Positions 45,794-53,682 of a stretch of DNA of 64,000 nt are shown here, one piece after another. The notes under the pieces were generated by a model. That model ran no database searches and was not told the DNA's origin. It worked only from the letters and a program-made list of their open reading frames with translations. The position numbers were made by a program, and so were the translations under genes. Every line of letters begins with the position of its first letter. Position 1 is the stretch's first letter. This DNA is from Gordonia polyisoprenivorans NBRC 16320 = JCM 10675 (GTDB taxonomy: Bacteria; Actinomycetota; Actinomycetes; Mycobacteriales; Mycobacteriaceae), in the NCBI RefSeq assembly GCF_000241325.1, contig NZ_BAEI01000039.1, positions 62,001 to 126,000 of the forward strand, read 5' to 3'.

Positions 45794-45931
45794 ATGGCCG
45801 CACCGGTCGCCTCTTCACGATCCACCGACACACCGACCGCGCGCCTGCACGTCTGGCGGGTCCTGGTGATGCTGGCGGCGCTCATCGCCGTCGTGTGCGC
45901 GCTGGTACTCGTCGTCACCAGCGCCGCCTGA
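45794..45931 (+). CDS. possible 45-residue single-span membrane protein
   Basis: A short open frame with ATG, preceded by GTGGGAG, encodes a polar N-terminus and one hydrophobic helix (WRVLVMLAALIAVVCALVLV). It lies 180 bp from the divergent MFS gene in otherwise gene-free sequence. Codon third positions are GC-rich as in real genes. No family is recognised. It could be an accessory to the transporter or a chance frame. Confidence 0.4.
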   Translation: MAAPVASSRSTDTPTARLHVWRVLVMLAALIAVVCALVLVVTSAA

Positions 45932-45983
45932 GGGCCGCGACGCCCACCCGGGTGCGACCGGGTGAGCGAGCCGCGGCCGCGGG

Positions 45984-46412
45984 TCACGCGTGCTTCTCGA
46001 TCACGTCGCCGACGGCGGGAAGCGCCTCGGACACATAGCCCTTGGCCTTGCCGCGCAGCGTGCCGTAGGCCTTGGCCAGCGGCGCCTTGGCGGATTCCAC
46101 CTGGGCGTCGGTCACCGCGAGCAGGGCCTCCGACGCGGTGTCGGGGTCACTGGCCAGATGCGCACCGAACGGTGTGCCCGCGGGCTTGGAGTCCCAGAAC
46201 GGCTGCAGGGCGGCGACGAATTCGGGGAGCATCAGGTTGGTCGCCTTCTTCACGATGTCGGGCTTGACCTTGCCGACGGCACCGTATGCAGCCTTGACGG
46301 TCGCACCGCCGAGCCCCTTCTGGGCTGCGACCTGCGAGTCGATCACCCCCACCAGATCGTCGACGACGGCCGGACGGTTCGGACCGAGCAGGGACTGCAG
46401 CGAATCGCTCAT
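45984..46412 (-). CDS. conserved actinobacterial protein of unknown function (DUF6918-like)
   Basis: This 142-residue, mostly helical soluble protein begins MSDSLQSLLGPNRPAVVDDL and contains GLGGATVKAAYGAVGKVKPD. It is of a conserved actinobacterial type without assigned function. I chose the ATG at 46412 because GAGGAG lies seven bases upstream; an in-frame ATG-like codon at 46427 has none. It is downstream of the VWA gene on the same strand, separated by 86 bp. Confidence 0.75.
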   Translation of the reverse strand: MSDSLQSLLGPNRPAVVDDLVGVIDSQVAAQKGLGGATVKAAYGAVGKVKPDIVKKATNLMLPEFVAALQPFWDSKPAGTPFGAHLASDPDTASEALLAVTDAQVESAKAPLAKAYGTLRGKAKGYVSEALPAVGDVIEKHA

Positions 46413-46498
46413 CAAGATTCTCCTCAAGGGACGGGTTTCGACGAAGGACGGGCGCGGCCGGCGCGACCGGCGCCCCCTGAGCAGAATAGACGGATCGG

Positions 46499-47467
46499 TC
46501 AGTTCTCGAAGATGGTGCGCAGCGCCGGCGCCACGCCGCGATGATCCCGGATCGGCATGGCGCGGCCGCGGCCGAGGAGAGCCAGGTCGGCCGCCAACTC
46601 GAGGTCGTGCTCGCCGGAGACGTCGACGAGGACGTCGAGCCGGTTCAATGTTCCCGGGATCTCTCGCGGGTCCGGGCCGGCGTTGTGCACGCAGTCGCTC
46701 AGCAGCAGCACGCGGGAGTCCGCTGCGGGTACCCCACGGAGTTGGTCGGCCGCGGTGCTCAACGCGAAGCTCAGATTGGTCAGCCCCTGGGTGGGCAGCG
46801 TGAGCAGTGCGTCGATGACCCGGTCGGGGTCGACCGGATCGCCGAGTCGAGAGATCACGGCGGCATCGGACCAGAAGGCGATGACCGACACGGCATCTCG
46901 GGAGAGTTCACCGGTGAGCGCGCCGACGGTGGCCGCCGCGGTGCGGACCTGTTCTCCGCGGGCCGATCCGGAGATGTCGACGACGATCACCACCGACCGC
47001 CTGCGCCGGATGCGCCGACGCACCGCGATGTCGTCGTCGGTCGGCAGCGGATTCGCCGCGATCGCCTCGAGTGTCACATCGAGATCGATCTCGTCGGAAT
47101 CGCCACGCCACCGACCGGTCCGCAGGGTTCCCGTGGCCGACCGCGGGGCACGCGGGGATCGGACGACCTCGGTCAATGCGAGCTTCCGGGCGATCTGATG
47201 TGCCCGCCGGCGGGCTTCGTCGTCATGTGCGGCCGGGTGGTCAGCAGTGTCGAGTTCGCCTGTCTCCGAGGTCATTCCCGGTTGGGTCGAGCCCGCCGCG
47301 CCGGGTGCCCCGGGCGGGCGGCGATCACGTCGTCCGAGGAGAACCCAGCCCGCGCCGCCGGCGCCCGGCACGAGGAGATCGGGCTCGGTGTCGAGGTGCT
47401 TCGGCTTACGACGCAGCGGCGCGAGTGTGCGCGGGTCGGTGCGCCGGGCACCGCGGCGGCGGGTCAA
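46499..47467 (-). CDS. VWA-domain protein partner of a MoxR ATPase
   Basis: This protein of up to 322 residues has a low-complexity basic, Pro/Gly-rich N-terminal third and a C-terminal von Willebrand A domain. The MIDAS motif is VVDISGSA near 160, with DCVHNAGPDP as the later metal loop. Such proteins pair with MoxR/AAA ATPases as chaperones that insert metals or activate enzymes (CbbQ/CbbO, NorQ/NorD type). No ATG is available near the front; the TTG at 47467 lies 24 bp after the ATPase stop, while an ATG at 47275 would give 258 residues. Confidence 0.78.
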   Translation of the reverse strand: MTRRRGARRTDPRTLAPLRRKPKHLDTEPDLLVPGAGGAGWVLLGRRDRRPPGAPGAAGSTQPGMTSETGELDTADHPAAHDDEARRRAHQIARKLALTEVVRSPRAPRSATGTLRTGRWRGDSDEIDLDVTLEAIAANPLPTDDDIAVRRRIRRRRSVVIVVDISGSARGEQVRTAAATVGALTGELSRDAVSVIAFWSDAAVISRLGDPVDPDRVIDALLTLPTQGLTNLSFALSTAADQLRGVPAADSRVLLLSDCVHNAGPDPREIPGTLNRLDVLVDVSGEHDLELAADLALLGRGRAMPIRDHRGVAPALRTIFEN

Positions 47468-47491
47468 CGGCGACTCGGCGGCGATCGCTCT

Positions 47492-48460
47492 TCAACCGGG
47501 CTCGGCCGCCGCGGGGTCGAGGACGAAATGGTCCTGCCAGATCTCGGTCAGGACGCCCTCCGGAGTGGTGAAGGCGGTGTCGTCGAGATGGATTCGACCC
47601 GACAGCGCCACCATCATCGCATCGAGGACGGTGGCGGTGTAGTCGGTCGGGAGGTCGCGCGGCGGCGGCACGGCGCCGTCGGCGGGCACCGGAACCCCGC
47701 GCATCGCGCACAACTGTGCGGTGATGAGCGCGAGGTCGATCGCTCCGCGCACGCTGCTGCCCTGACGGATGTCGTCACGGATCCGGGTGGCCCGGGTCAG
47801 TGCCACCGAGTCGTTGACGATCCGATCCGACCCCGATCCGGTTCGGCGCCGGACGATCTCGCGTTCGGCCGCGTCGTCCTGATAGTCCACCACGAGTCGG
47901 CACATCCGATCGTGCACCGAGGTCGACAGGCGTGTGGTGCCCACGTTGTCGTACGGGTTCATCGACGCGACGATCCGGAAACTGTCGGCGGCGACGACGG
48001 TTCCCACCCGAGGCACGGTGATGACCCGCTCGGCCATCGCGGTCAGCAGTGTGTCGACGGTGTCCTCGGGCGCGCGGTTGAATTCCTCGACGTACAGGAA
48101 CCCGCCGCTGCGCATCGCCTGCAGCAGAGGCCCGTCGACGAAATTGTCGGGACGGTAGTCCTCCTTGAGGACCCGAGCGGGATTGTGGTGGCCGACAAGG
48201 CGACTTGGCGTGAGATCGGCATTGCCCTCCACCAGCACCAGCGGAATGCCCCAGTGCGCGGTGATCGCCCGCAGCAGGGTGCTCTTGGAGGTACCCGGTG
48301 GGCCCTCGAGGATCATGTCGCGCCCGGCGGCGACCGCAGCGAGGACGAGATCCAATTCGCGGTCGCGCCCGACGATCTCGGTCGCGATGGCCGAACGGAC
48401 CGCAGCGACATCGCTGCGGTCCGTGGTCAGGGTGGGTCCCGTCGGGATGGGCCCGCTCAC
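47492..48460 (-). CDS. MoxR-type AAA+ ATPase
   Basis: This 322-residue AAA+ protein has Walker A GPPGTSKS near 52, Walker B FLYVEEFNRA near 120 and sensor-type SMNPYDNVGTTRLS. MoxR ATPases remodel or load metal into partner enzymes together with a VWA protein, which is the next gene. The GTG at 48460 overlaps the stop of the upstream SDR gene (GTGA), so ATPase and SDR are translationally coupled. The client enzyme is unknown; the SDR itself is one candidate. Confidence 0.88.
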   Translation of the reverse strand: MSGPIPTGPTLTTDRSDVAAVRSAIATEIVGRDRELDLVLAAVAAGRDMILEGPPGTSKSTLLRAITAHWGIPLVLVEGNADLTPSRLVGHHNPARVLKEDYRPDNFVDGPLLQAMRSGGFLYVEEFNRAPEDTVDTLLTAMAERVITVPRVGTVVAADSFRIVASMNPYDNVGTTRLSTSVHDRMCRLVVDYQDDAAEREIVRRRTGSGSDRIVNDSVALTRATRIRDDIRQGSSVRGAIDLALITAQLCAMRGVPVPADGAVPPPRDLPTDYTATVLDAMMVALSGRIHLDDTAFTTPEGVLTEIWQDHFVLDPAAAEPG

Positions 48461-49314
48461 TTCACCGGATCCGGGTTCACGCCGGTCAGCAGCATATGCC
48501 CGGCGTCGACCGGAATGGTGACCCCGGTGACGGTGGCCGCGAGATCGGAATTCAGGTACAGCGCCGTGTTCGCGATGACCTCCGGCGGCATGAACGAGGT
48601 GCCCTTGAGCGCGTGGAAACTGTAGCCACCCGCGATGAGGTCGTCGGGAGTGCCGCCCTCGTGCCCGGCGAACATGTCCCACGCGCCCTGCTGATTGGTC
48701 ATGGGCGTCAGGATCGCACCGGGATTGATGGAATTGCAGCGGATTCCGTACGGGGCGAGTTCGAGCGCGATGTTCTTCATCAACCCGATCACGCCGTGTT
48801 TGGTCGAGACATAGTGGGCGTAGTTCATGCCCGGTTCGAGTCCGTTCACCGAGGACGTGATGACGATCGAGCCGGACTGACGCTCGATCATGTGCGGCGC
48901 CACCGCTTTTGCCGATTTCCAGACCCCGGTCAGGTTGACGTCCATCATGTCCGACCACATCTGTTCGCTCATCTCCCAGAACGGTGCCCGGGTCCAGATG
49001 CCGGCATTGGCGATGAGGATGTCGATCTTGCCGAACTCCGCGATGCCCGCGGTGACTGCCGCGTCGAGCTGGTCCTGATCGCGAACATCGGCGTCGAAGG
49101 TCAACGCGCGACGGTCGAGTGCCTCAACCTGACGCACCGTCTCGGCCATGTCGTCGGCGGTCGCGAGCGGATAGTCGACCGATCCGAGGGCCTGCGAGGT
49201 GATGTCGAGCAGGATCACGTCGGCGCCCTCGCGTGCCGAGGTCACTGCGTGGGCGCGGCCCTGTCCGCGGGCACCGCCGGTGATGAGTGCGGTCTTGCCG
49301 TCCAAGAGTCCCAT
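48457..49314 (-). CDS. mycofactocin-coupled SDR oxidoreductase
   Basis: This 285-residue short-chain dehydrogenase has the cofactor motif TGGARGQGRAHAV at residues 13-25, NAGI and the catalytic Ser with Tyr-Lys in HYVSTKHG. The GARGQGR motif, the extra segment after DMFAGHEGGTPDDL and the overall length fit the SDR subfamily whose members hold NAD tightly and need mycofactocin as external carrier. The ATG has AAAGGAG six bases upstream. It heads the SDR-MoxR-VWA unit and follows a paralogous SDR by 46 bp. Steroid alcohols are a plausible substrate by context only. Confidence 0.87.
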   Translation of the reverse strand: MGLLDGKTALITGGARGQGRAHAVTSAREGADVILLDITSQALGSVDYPLATADDMAETVRQVEALDRRALTFDADVRDQDQLDAAVTAGIAEFGKIDILIANAGIWTRAPFWEMSEQMWSDMMDVNLTGVWKSAKAVAPHMIERQSGSIVITSSVNGLEPGMNYAHYVSTKHGVIGLMKNIALELAPYGIRCNSINPGAILTPMTNQQGAWDMFAGHEGGTPDDLIAGGYSFHALKGTSFMPPEVIANTALYLNSDLAATVTGVTIPVDAGHMLLTGVNPDPVK

Positions 49315-49360
49315 GTCAACTCCTTTGTCGTTGGGTCTGTGTCGTGGGGGATGGAGAGGT

Positions 49361-50188
49361 TTACAGCGCTCCGCCGGCGTCGATGACCTGTGTGGTTCCG
49401 GTGACGTAGCGTCCGGCGTCGGAGACGAGATAGAGGATTGCGTTGGAGATGTCGATGGGTTCGACCATCGACACCGGTAGCCGGTTCATCTGCGAGGCCG
49501 CCTCCTCGAAGTCGGCGCGGGTCGGTTCCTCGAGATCCGGTCGGAACAGTTTGTAGGTGGGCTCGTTGAGGATCATGTCGGTCGCGACCGTGGTGGGATG
49601 CACGGTGTTCACCCGAATGCTCTGCGGCCCGAGCTCTTTCGCCAGTACGCGCATCAGTCCGATCAGACCGTACTTGGCGGCGGTGTAATGGGCGATGTTC
49701 TCATTGGTCGTGATGGCCGCGAGCGAACTGGTCAGGACCACCGCACCGCCGCGCCCACCGGCGACGATGTGCGGCACCGCCGCGCGCACGGTCTTCCACA
49801 CGCCGGTCAGGTTGATGTCGATCATGGTCTGCCACGTCTGCTCGTCCATCTCGAGGGTGGGGGCCATGGTGGAGATCCCGGCGTTGGCGAGGACGATGTC
49901 GAGCCGGCCGAGGGCGGCGACCCCGTCCTGCGCGGCTTTGGTCAGCCCGGCGAGATCCCGCACGTCCACCTCGGAGGCGATGATGCGACGGTCGAGCGCC
50001 TCGACCGCACGCACCGTCTCCTCGAGATCGCCGGGACGTGCCGTTGCGTAGGGGACGGTGTCGACCTGTTCGGTGATGTCGACGGCGATGATGTCGGCGC
50101 CCTCTTGCGCCAGACGTAGTGCGTGACTACGTCCTTGGCCGCGTGCCGCTCCGGTGATGAAGGCGACCTTGCCTTCGAGTGTGCCCAT
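49361..50188 (-). CDS. mycofactocin-coupled SDR oxidoreductase (second copy)
   Basis: This 275-residue short-chain dehydrogenase has TGAARGQGRSHALRLAQEGAD near residue 12 (shown in part), LANAGIS and the catalytic HYTAAKYG. It is a paralogue of the next gene in the same mycofactocin-linked subfamily. I chose the ATG at 50188; the frame continues upstream without similarity. It is divergent from an MftR-like TetR gene, with a palindrome between them, so it and the downstream SDR-MoxR-VWA genes are likely under that regulator. Confidence 0.87.
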   Translation of the reverse strand: MGTLEGKVAFITGAARGQGRSHALRLAQEGADIIAVDITEQVDTVPYATARPGDLEETVRAVEALDRRIIASEVDVRDLAGLTKAAQDGVAALGRLDIVLANAGISTMAPTLEMDEQTWQTMIDINLTGVWKTVRAAVPHIVAGGRGGAVVLTSSLAAITTNENIAHYTAAKYGLIGLMRVLAKELGPQSIRVNTVHPTTVATDMILNEPTYKLFRPDLEEPTRADFEEAASQMNRLPVSMVEPIDISNAILYLVSDAGRYVTGTTQVIDAGGAL

Positions 50189-50245
50189 GATGATGACCTG
50201 CTTCCCTCGACGAACTCGTGTGATCCACGTCGCACCCCGAGGATA

Positions 50246-50262
50246 TGTCACACGGTGTCACA
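50246..50262. promoter_or_regulatory. candidate operator between SDR and MftR-like gene
   Basis: TGTCACAC-G-GTGTCACA is a 17-bp palindrome with one mismatched pair, placed 58 bp from the SDR start and 56 bp from the TetR start. It is the only clear symmetric element in this divergent region. It can also be read as a direct repeat of TGTCACA. Confidence 0.5.
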
Positions 50263-50317
50263 ACGCCAGAGGGACGAAGGTCCCCACGCTGACATCGGTC
50301 GGTGGGACGATGGGCGG

Positions 50318-50938
50318 ATGGCATTCAGCGCAGAGCGGAGCGTCGCGGACGCCTCGGGCGAGGTCGATCGCGGGGGACGGCCTGCCAGCACGAGCGCCCA
50401 CGAACTCGCGGCGGCCGCACAACGCTTGTTTCTCCGCGACGGATTCGACGAGACGAGCGTCGAGGACATCGCTGCCGCGGTCGGCGTCAGCCGACGCACC
50501 TTCTTCCGGTACTTCCCGACCAAGGCCGACGTGGTGTGGGTCGAATCCGACACGGAACTCGACGAATTCCGTCGTCTGCTCGCGGCGTCGGATTCGGAGA
50601 CCGACCCGATCGAGATCGTGGTCGAGGCGTTCATCTCGGTCGTCGATCACGGGCGTCATGAGGACGAATGGGCCCGCGGGCGAGCACAATTGATCCTCGA
50701 GGTGCCCGCCGTGCAGGCTCGCGCCAGCGAGGTCTATCGCCAGTGGCGCGCGGTGATCGCCGAGTTCGTCGGCGACCGGAGCGACATGCCGGCGACCGCG
50801 ATCTATCCGACCGCGGTCGCGCACGCCATGATGGCGGCGTCGGCCGCCGGGCACGAGCAGTGGATCGCGAATCCGGGTCGTGGTCTCCGGGCGAGCCTGG
50901 CCCCGATGTTCGCGCTGATGGTGCCTCGACGGGCCTGA
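50318..50938 (+). CDS. TetR-family regulator of the mycofactocin (MftR) type
   Basis: This 206-residue TetR protein has a helix-turn-helix ending in GVSRRTFFRYFPTKADVVWVE (shown in part). The RRTFFRYF-K-D--W pattern and the later RAQLILEVPAVQARASEVYRQW, IAEFVGDRS blocks match MftR, which senses long acyl-CoAs and controls mycofactocin genes in mycobacteria. No mftA-F biosynthesis gene is in the window, so this is a relative rather than proven MftR. I chose the ATG at 50318. It faces the SDR pair and converges on the MaoC gene. Confidence 0.82.
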   Translation: MAFSAERSVADASGEVDRGGRPASTSAHELAAAAQRLFLRDGFDETSVEDIAAAVGVSRRTFFRYFPTKADVVWVESDTELDEFRRLLAASDSETDPIEIVVEAFISVVDHGRHEDEWARGRAQLILEVPAVQARASEVYRQWRAVIAEFVGDRSDMPATAIYPTAVAHAMMAASAAGHEQWIANPGRGLRASLAPMFALMVPRRA

Positions 50939-50973
50939 CCGGGCGGGCCCGTCGAGGCACCGCGGCAGTGCCG

Positions 50974-51834
50974 TCAGCGCTTCTCGATGACCACGTTCTT
51001 CAGCGCGGGTGCGCCGTCGCGGTCGGCGACGCTCGCCGCGATCAGCAACGACCGGCCTTCGTCCCACACGTCGATGTCGATGGTCTCGCCCGGGAACACC
51101 ACGCCGGCGAAGGTGGCCGAGTAGTCGGCCACAGCGGTCACGTCGCCGGCGAGGAGTGCGTCGACGACGGCTCGGCACACCGTCCCGTACGTGCAGAGTC
51201 CGTGCAGGATCGGGCGGGGAAATCCTGCACGAGAAGCGAATTCGGGGTCGGAGTGCAGCGGGTTGCGGTCACCACACAGCCGATAGAGCAGCGCCTGGTT
51301 GGGCAGTGTCGGTACCGACAGGCGCTGGTCGGGCGCCCGATCGGGGTAGTCGAGCTTGGCGGAGTTGCCGCGGTCGCCGCCGAAACCGCCCTCGCCCTTG
51401 GCGAAGATGGACGAGCGCGCCGTCCACAGCGGTGTGCCGGCGCCGTCGACGGTGACCGATTCCTGGATGATCACCGCCGCCGATCCCTTGTCCTGGATCT
51501 CGGCGATCGTGGTCCGGGTGGTGGCCTTTCCCGACGCGGGGATCGGGCGGTGCGCTGTGACCTGCTGGCTGCCGTGGACCACCTTGGCCAGGTCGATGTC
51601 GACACCCGGGAAGGACACCTTCGGTGCCTCGGTGGCATGGAAGGACGCCGCCACGGTCGCGAAGGAGGGCAACACCTTCGGGGCGACGTCGTCGACGTAG
51701 GTCAGACCCGCGCGGTCCATCGGGTCGGCGGCCGCACCGACGGCCAGGTGATAGAGCGCGACGTCGGAGGCCGACCATTCGAAGCCGACCTCGGGTAGCT
51801 CGGCGCCCAGTGCCACGGACAGGTCGATCGGCAT
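50974..51834 (-). CDS. two-hotdog MaoC-like enoyl-CoA hydratase (Rv3538-like)
   Basis: This 286-residue protein has two hotdog domains; the second carries the hydratase signature LYRLCGDRNPLHSDPEFASRAG with Asp and His, then PILHGLCTYG. The length and position beside kstD match the mycobacterial Rv3538 gene, a steroid side-chain enoyl-CoA hydratase. The start lies two bases after the kstD stop, so it shares the kstD promoter and KstR control. It hydrates a CoA-bound side chain; the exact step is inferred. Confidence 0.88.
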   Translation of the reverse strand: MPIDLSVALGAELPEVGFEWSASDVALYHLAVGAAADPMDRAGLTYVDDVAPKVLPSFATVAASFHATEAPKVSFPGVDIDLAKVVHGSQQVTAHRPIPASGKATTRTTIAEIQDKGSAAVIIQESVTVDGAGTPLWTARSSIFAKGEGGFGGDRGNSAKLDYPDRAPDQRLSVPTLPNQALLYRLCGDRNPLHSDPEFASRAGFPRPILHGLCTYGTVCRAVVDALLAGDVTAVADYSATFAGVVFPGETIDIDVWDEGRSLLIAASVADRDGAPALKNVVIEKR

Positions 51835-51836
51835 GG

Positions 51837-53618
51837 TCAGTTCTCCTCGCCGGCGGACGCCGATGTCGTTGTGGTATCCGGGATTCGGACCCCGGGGTGT
51901 TCGGCGCAGTCGAGCGCGGCCAGGTAGCCGAAGACCATCGCGGGTCCGATGGTGGCGCCCGGTCCGGCGTAGGTGTGGCCCATCACCGGCGCCGAGGTGT
52001 TACCGGCCGCGTAGAGCCCCTCGATGACCGATCCGTCGGCGCGCAACGCCCGGGCGTGCGCGTCGGTGTCGATGCCGCCCTTGGTGCCGAGATCACCGGG
52101 CACCATCTTCACCGCGTAGAACGGCGCCTTGTCGACCACTCCGAGACTCGGATTGGGCTTGTTGGTGATGTCGCCGTAGTAGTGGTCGTAGCCGCTGCGC
52201 CCGCGCCCGAAGTCCTCGTCGGTGCCGCTGCGCGCGAAGCCGTTGAACCGATCGGTGGTGGCGCGCAACGCCTCCGCGGGAACCCCGATCTTCTCGGCCA
52301 GGGCCTCGACGGAGTCGGCCTTGACGACCACTCCGGACTCGAACCACTTCTTCGGAAGCGGCTGGCGCGCATTGATGCCGGCGAACAGGTAGCGGTTGCG
52401 GCAACGTTGGTCGAAGATGAGCCACGACGGGACGTTCTCGCCGGGGCCCTCGCCCTGTCCGAAGTCGCCGCCGTACATCTGGTGCACCGCTTCGACATAC
52501 GGCAGCGACTCGTTCATGAAGCGTTGTCCGCGTTCGTTGATCATGAAGGTGCCGGGAACGGCGCGCTCGGACAGCGCGAACCACGGCCCGCGCGGCAACG
52601 GGATGGTCGGACCCCACCACGAGTCGTCCATCAGCGACACCGCGGCGCCGATCTTGAGGCCCGCGTTGATACCGTCGCCGGTGTTGGTCGGTGCGCCGGT
52701 CGTCCACTCCGACCCGATGGGTTCGCGCTGGTACTTCTTGCGCATCTCGGCGTTGTGCTCGAAGCCGCCGCACGCGAGGACGACACCGCGCTGCGCGTGC
52801 AGCCGGATACGCGTGCCCTCGTGCTCGGCGATCACCCCGACCACCCGATCATTCTCGGTGATCAGGTCGACCAGACCCGTCGACAGGCGCAGCGGCACAC
52901 CGGCTCTGCGGACCCCGAGCAGCAGCTCGGCGGCCAGCGCGGCGCCCATCGCGATGAGCTTCTTGCCCCGGCTGCGGGCCCAGAAGAAACGGGCGCCGAC
53001 CTTGCCCATCCGCACCGGCCCGCGCCAGTGCCGCAGACCCGTGTTGAGCCAGCGGTAATCCGATTGCAGCACAACCATGTTGAGCGGCGCCTTGGTGTAC
53101 TGCGGATGCAGGGTCGACAGGTCATCGCCGAGCGCCCGGGCGTCGAAGGGCCGCGGTTCGACGCTGCGTCCGCCGAGGCGCCCGCCGGGGGCCTCGGGGT
53201 AGTAGTCGGAGTAGTTCTTCACCCACTCGAGATCGAGGGGAGCGTGGGCCATCAGGAATTCCAACGCCTCGGGTCCGCGATCGATGTAGGCATCGATTTT
53301 CTCCGCGGGCGCGTGCTCACCGATGATCGCGTGGACGTACTGCCGGGCCGACTCCTGGTCGTCACGCACCCCGTCGCGCTTCAGCACCGGATTGCCCGGA
53401 ATCCAGACGCCGCCGCCGGAGCGCGACGTGGAGCCACCCCAGTACGCCGACTTCTCGATGATCACCGTCCGCAAGCCCTGCGCGGCCGCGGTGATGGCGG
53501 CGCTCAAGCCCGCGGCACCGGCGCCGACGACGACGACGTCGTAGGTCTCGTCCGCCTCCGGACGGCCTGCCGGGGGAGTGGATGCCTGCTGTCCTGCTGG
53601 TTCGGTCGCGCCGGCCAT
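51837..53618 (-). CDS. kstD: 3-ketosteroid delta1-dehydrogenase
   Basis: This 593-residue FAD enzyme has YDVVVVGAGAAGLSAAITAAA near residue 26 (shown in part), then SGGGVWIPGN and, near the C-terminus, HTYAGPGATIGPAM, where Tyr550 and Gly554 correspond to the proton-transfer residues of known KstD. It introduces the 1,2 double bond in ring A of 3-ketosteroids, which together with 9-alpha-hydroxylation opens ring B. A Pro/Ala-rich extension precedes the FAD motif. Two KstR boxes lie within 65 bp upstream. Confidence 0.94.
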   Translation of the reverse strand: MAGATEPAGQQASTPPAGRPEADETYDVVVVGAGAAGLSAAITAAAQGLRTVIIEKSAYWGGSTSRSGGGVWIPGNPVLKRDGVRDDQESARQYVHAIIGEHAPAEKIDAYIDRGPEALEFLMAHAPLDLEWVKNYSDYYPEAPGGRLGGRSVEPRPFDARALGDDLSTLHPQYTKAPLNMVVLQSDYRWLNTGLRHWRGPVRMGKVGARFFWARSRGKKLIAMGAALAAELLLGVRRAGVPLRLSTGLVDLITENDRVVGVIAEHEGTRIRLHAQRGVVLACGGFEHNAEMRKKYQREPIGSEWTTGAPTNTGDGINAGLKIGAAVSLMDDSWWGPTIPLPRGPWFALSERAVPGTFMINERGQRFMNESLPYVEAVHQMYGGDFGQGEGPGENVPSWLIFDQRCRNRYLFAGINARQPLPKKWFESGVVVKADSVEALAEKIGVPAEALRATTDRFNGFARSGTDEDFGRGRSGYDHYYGDITNKPNPSLGVVDKAPFYAVKMVPGDLGTKGGIDTDAHARALRADGSVIEGLYAAGNTSAPVMGHTYAGPGATIGPAMVFGYLAALDCAEHPGVRIPDTTTTSASAGEEN

Positions 53619-53645
53619 GAATCGGGTCCCTTCGTGCGCCGCGGG

Positions 53646-53659
53646 TGGAACGTGTTCTC
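53646..53659. promoter_or_regulatory. KstR-like box, proximal to kstD
   Basis: TGGAACGTGTTCTC matches TnnAACnnGTTnnA except at the last base. It lies 28 bp before the kstD start and 23 bp from a better copy, so the two may bind KstR dimers together. Confidence 0.6.
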
Positions 53660-53668
53660 ATCTAAAAG

Positions 53669-53682
53669 TAGAACACGTTACA
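53669..53682. promoter_or_regulatory. KstR box, distal to kstD
   Basis: TAGAACACGTTACA fits TnnAACnnGTTnnA fully. It overlaps the last codons of the upstream acyl-CoA dehydrogenase gene (stop at 53678), which places kstD under its own regulated promoter as well as possible read-through. Confidence 0.72.

Noticed and set aside
46440..46498. GC-rich inverted sequence after the VWA gene as a terminator
   Set aside because: The arms are short overlapping GGCGC/GCGCC runs without a single clear stem or T-run.
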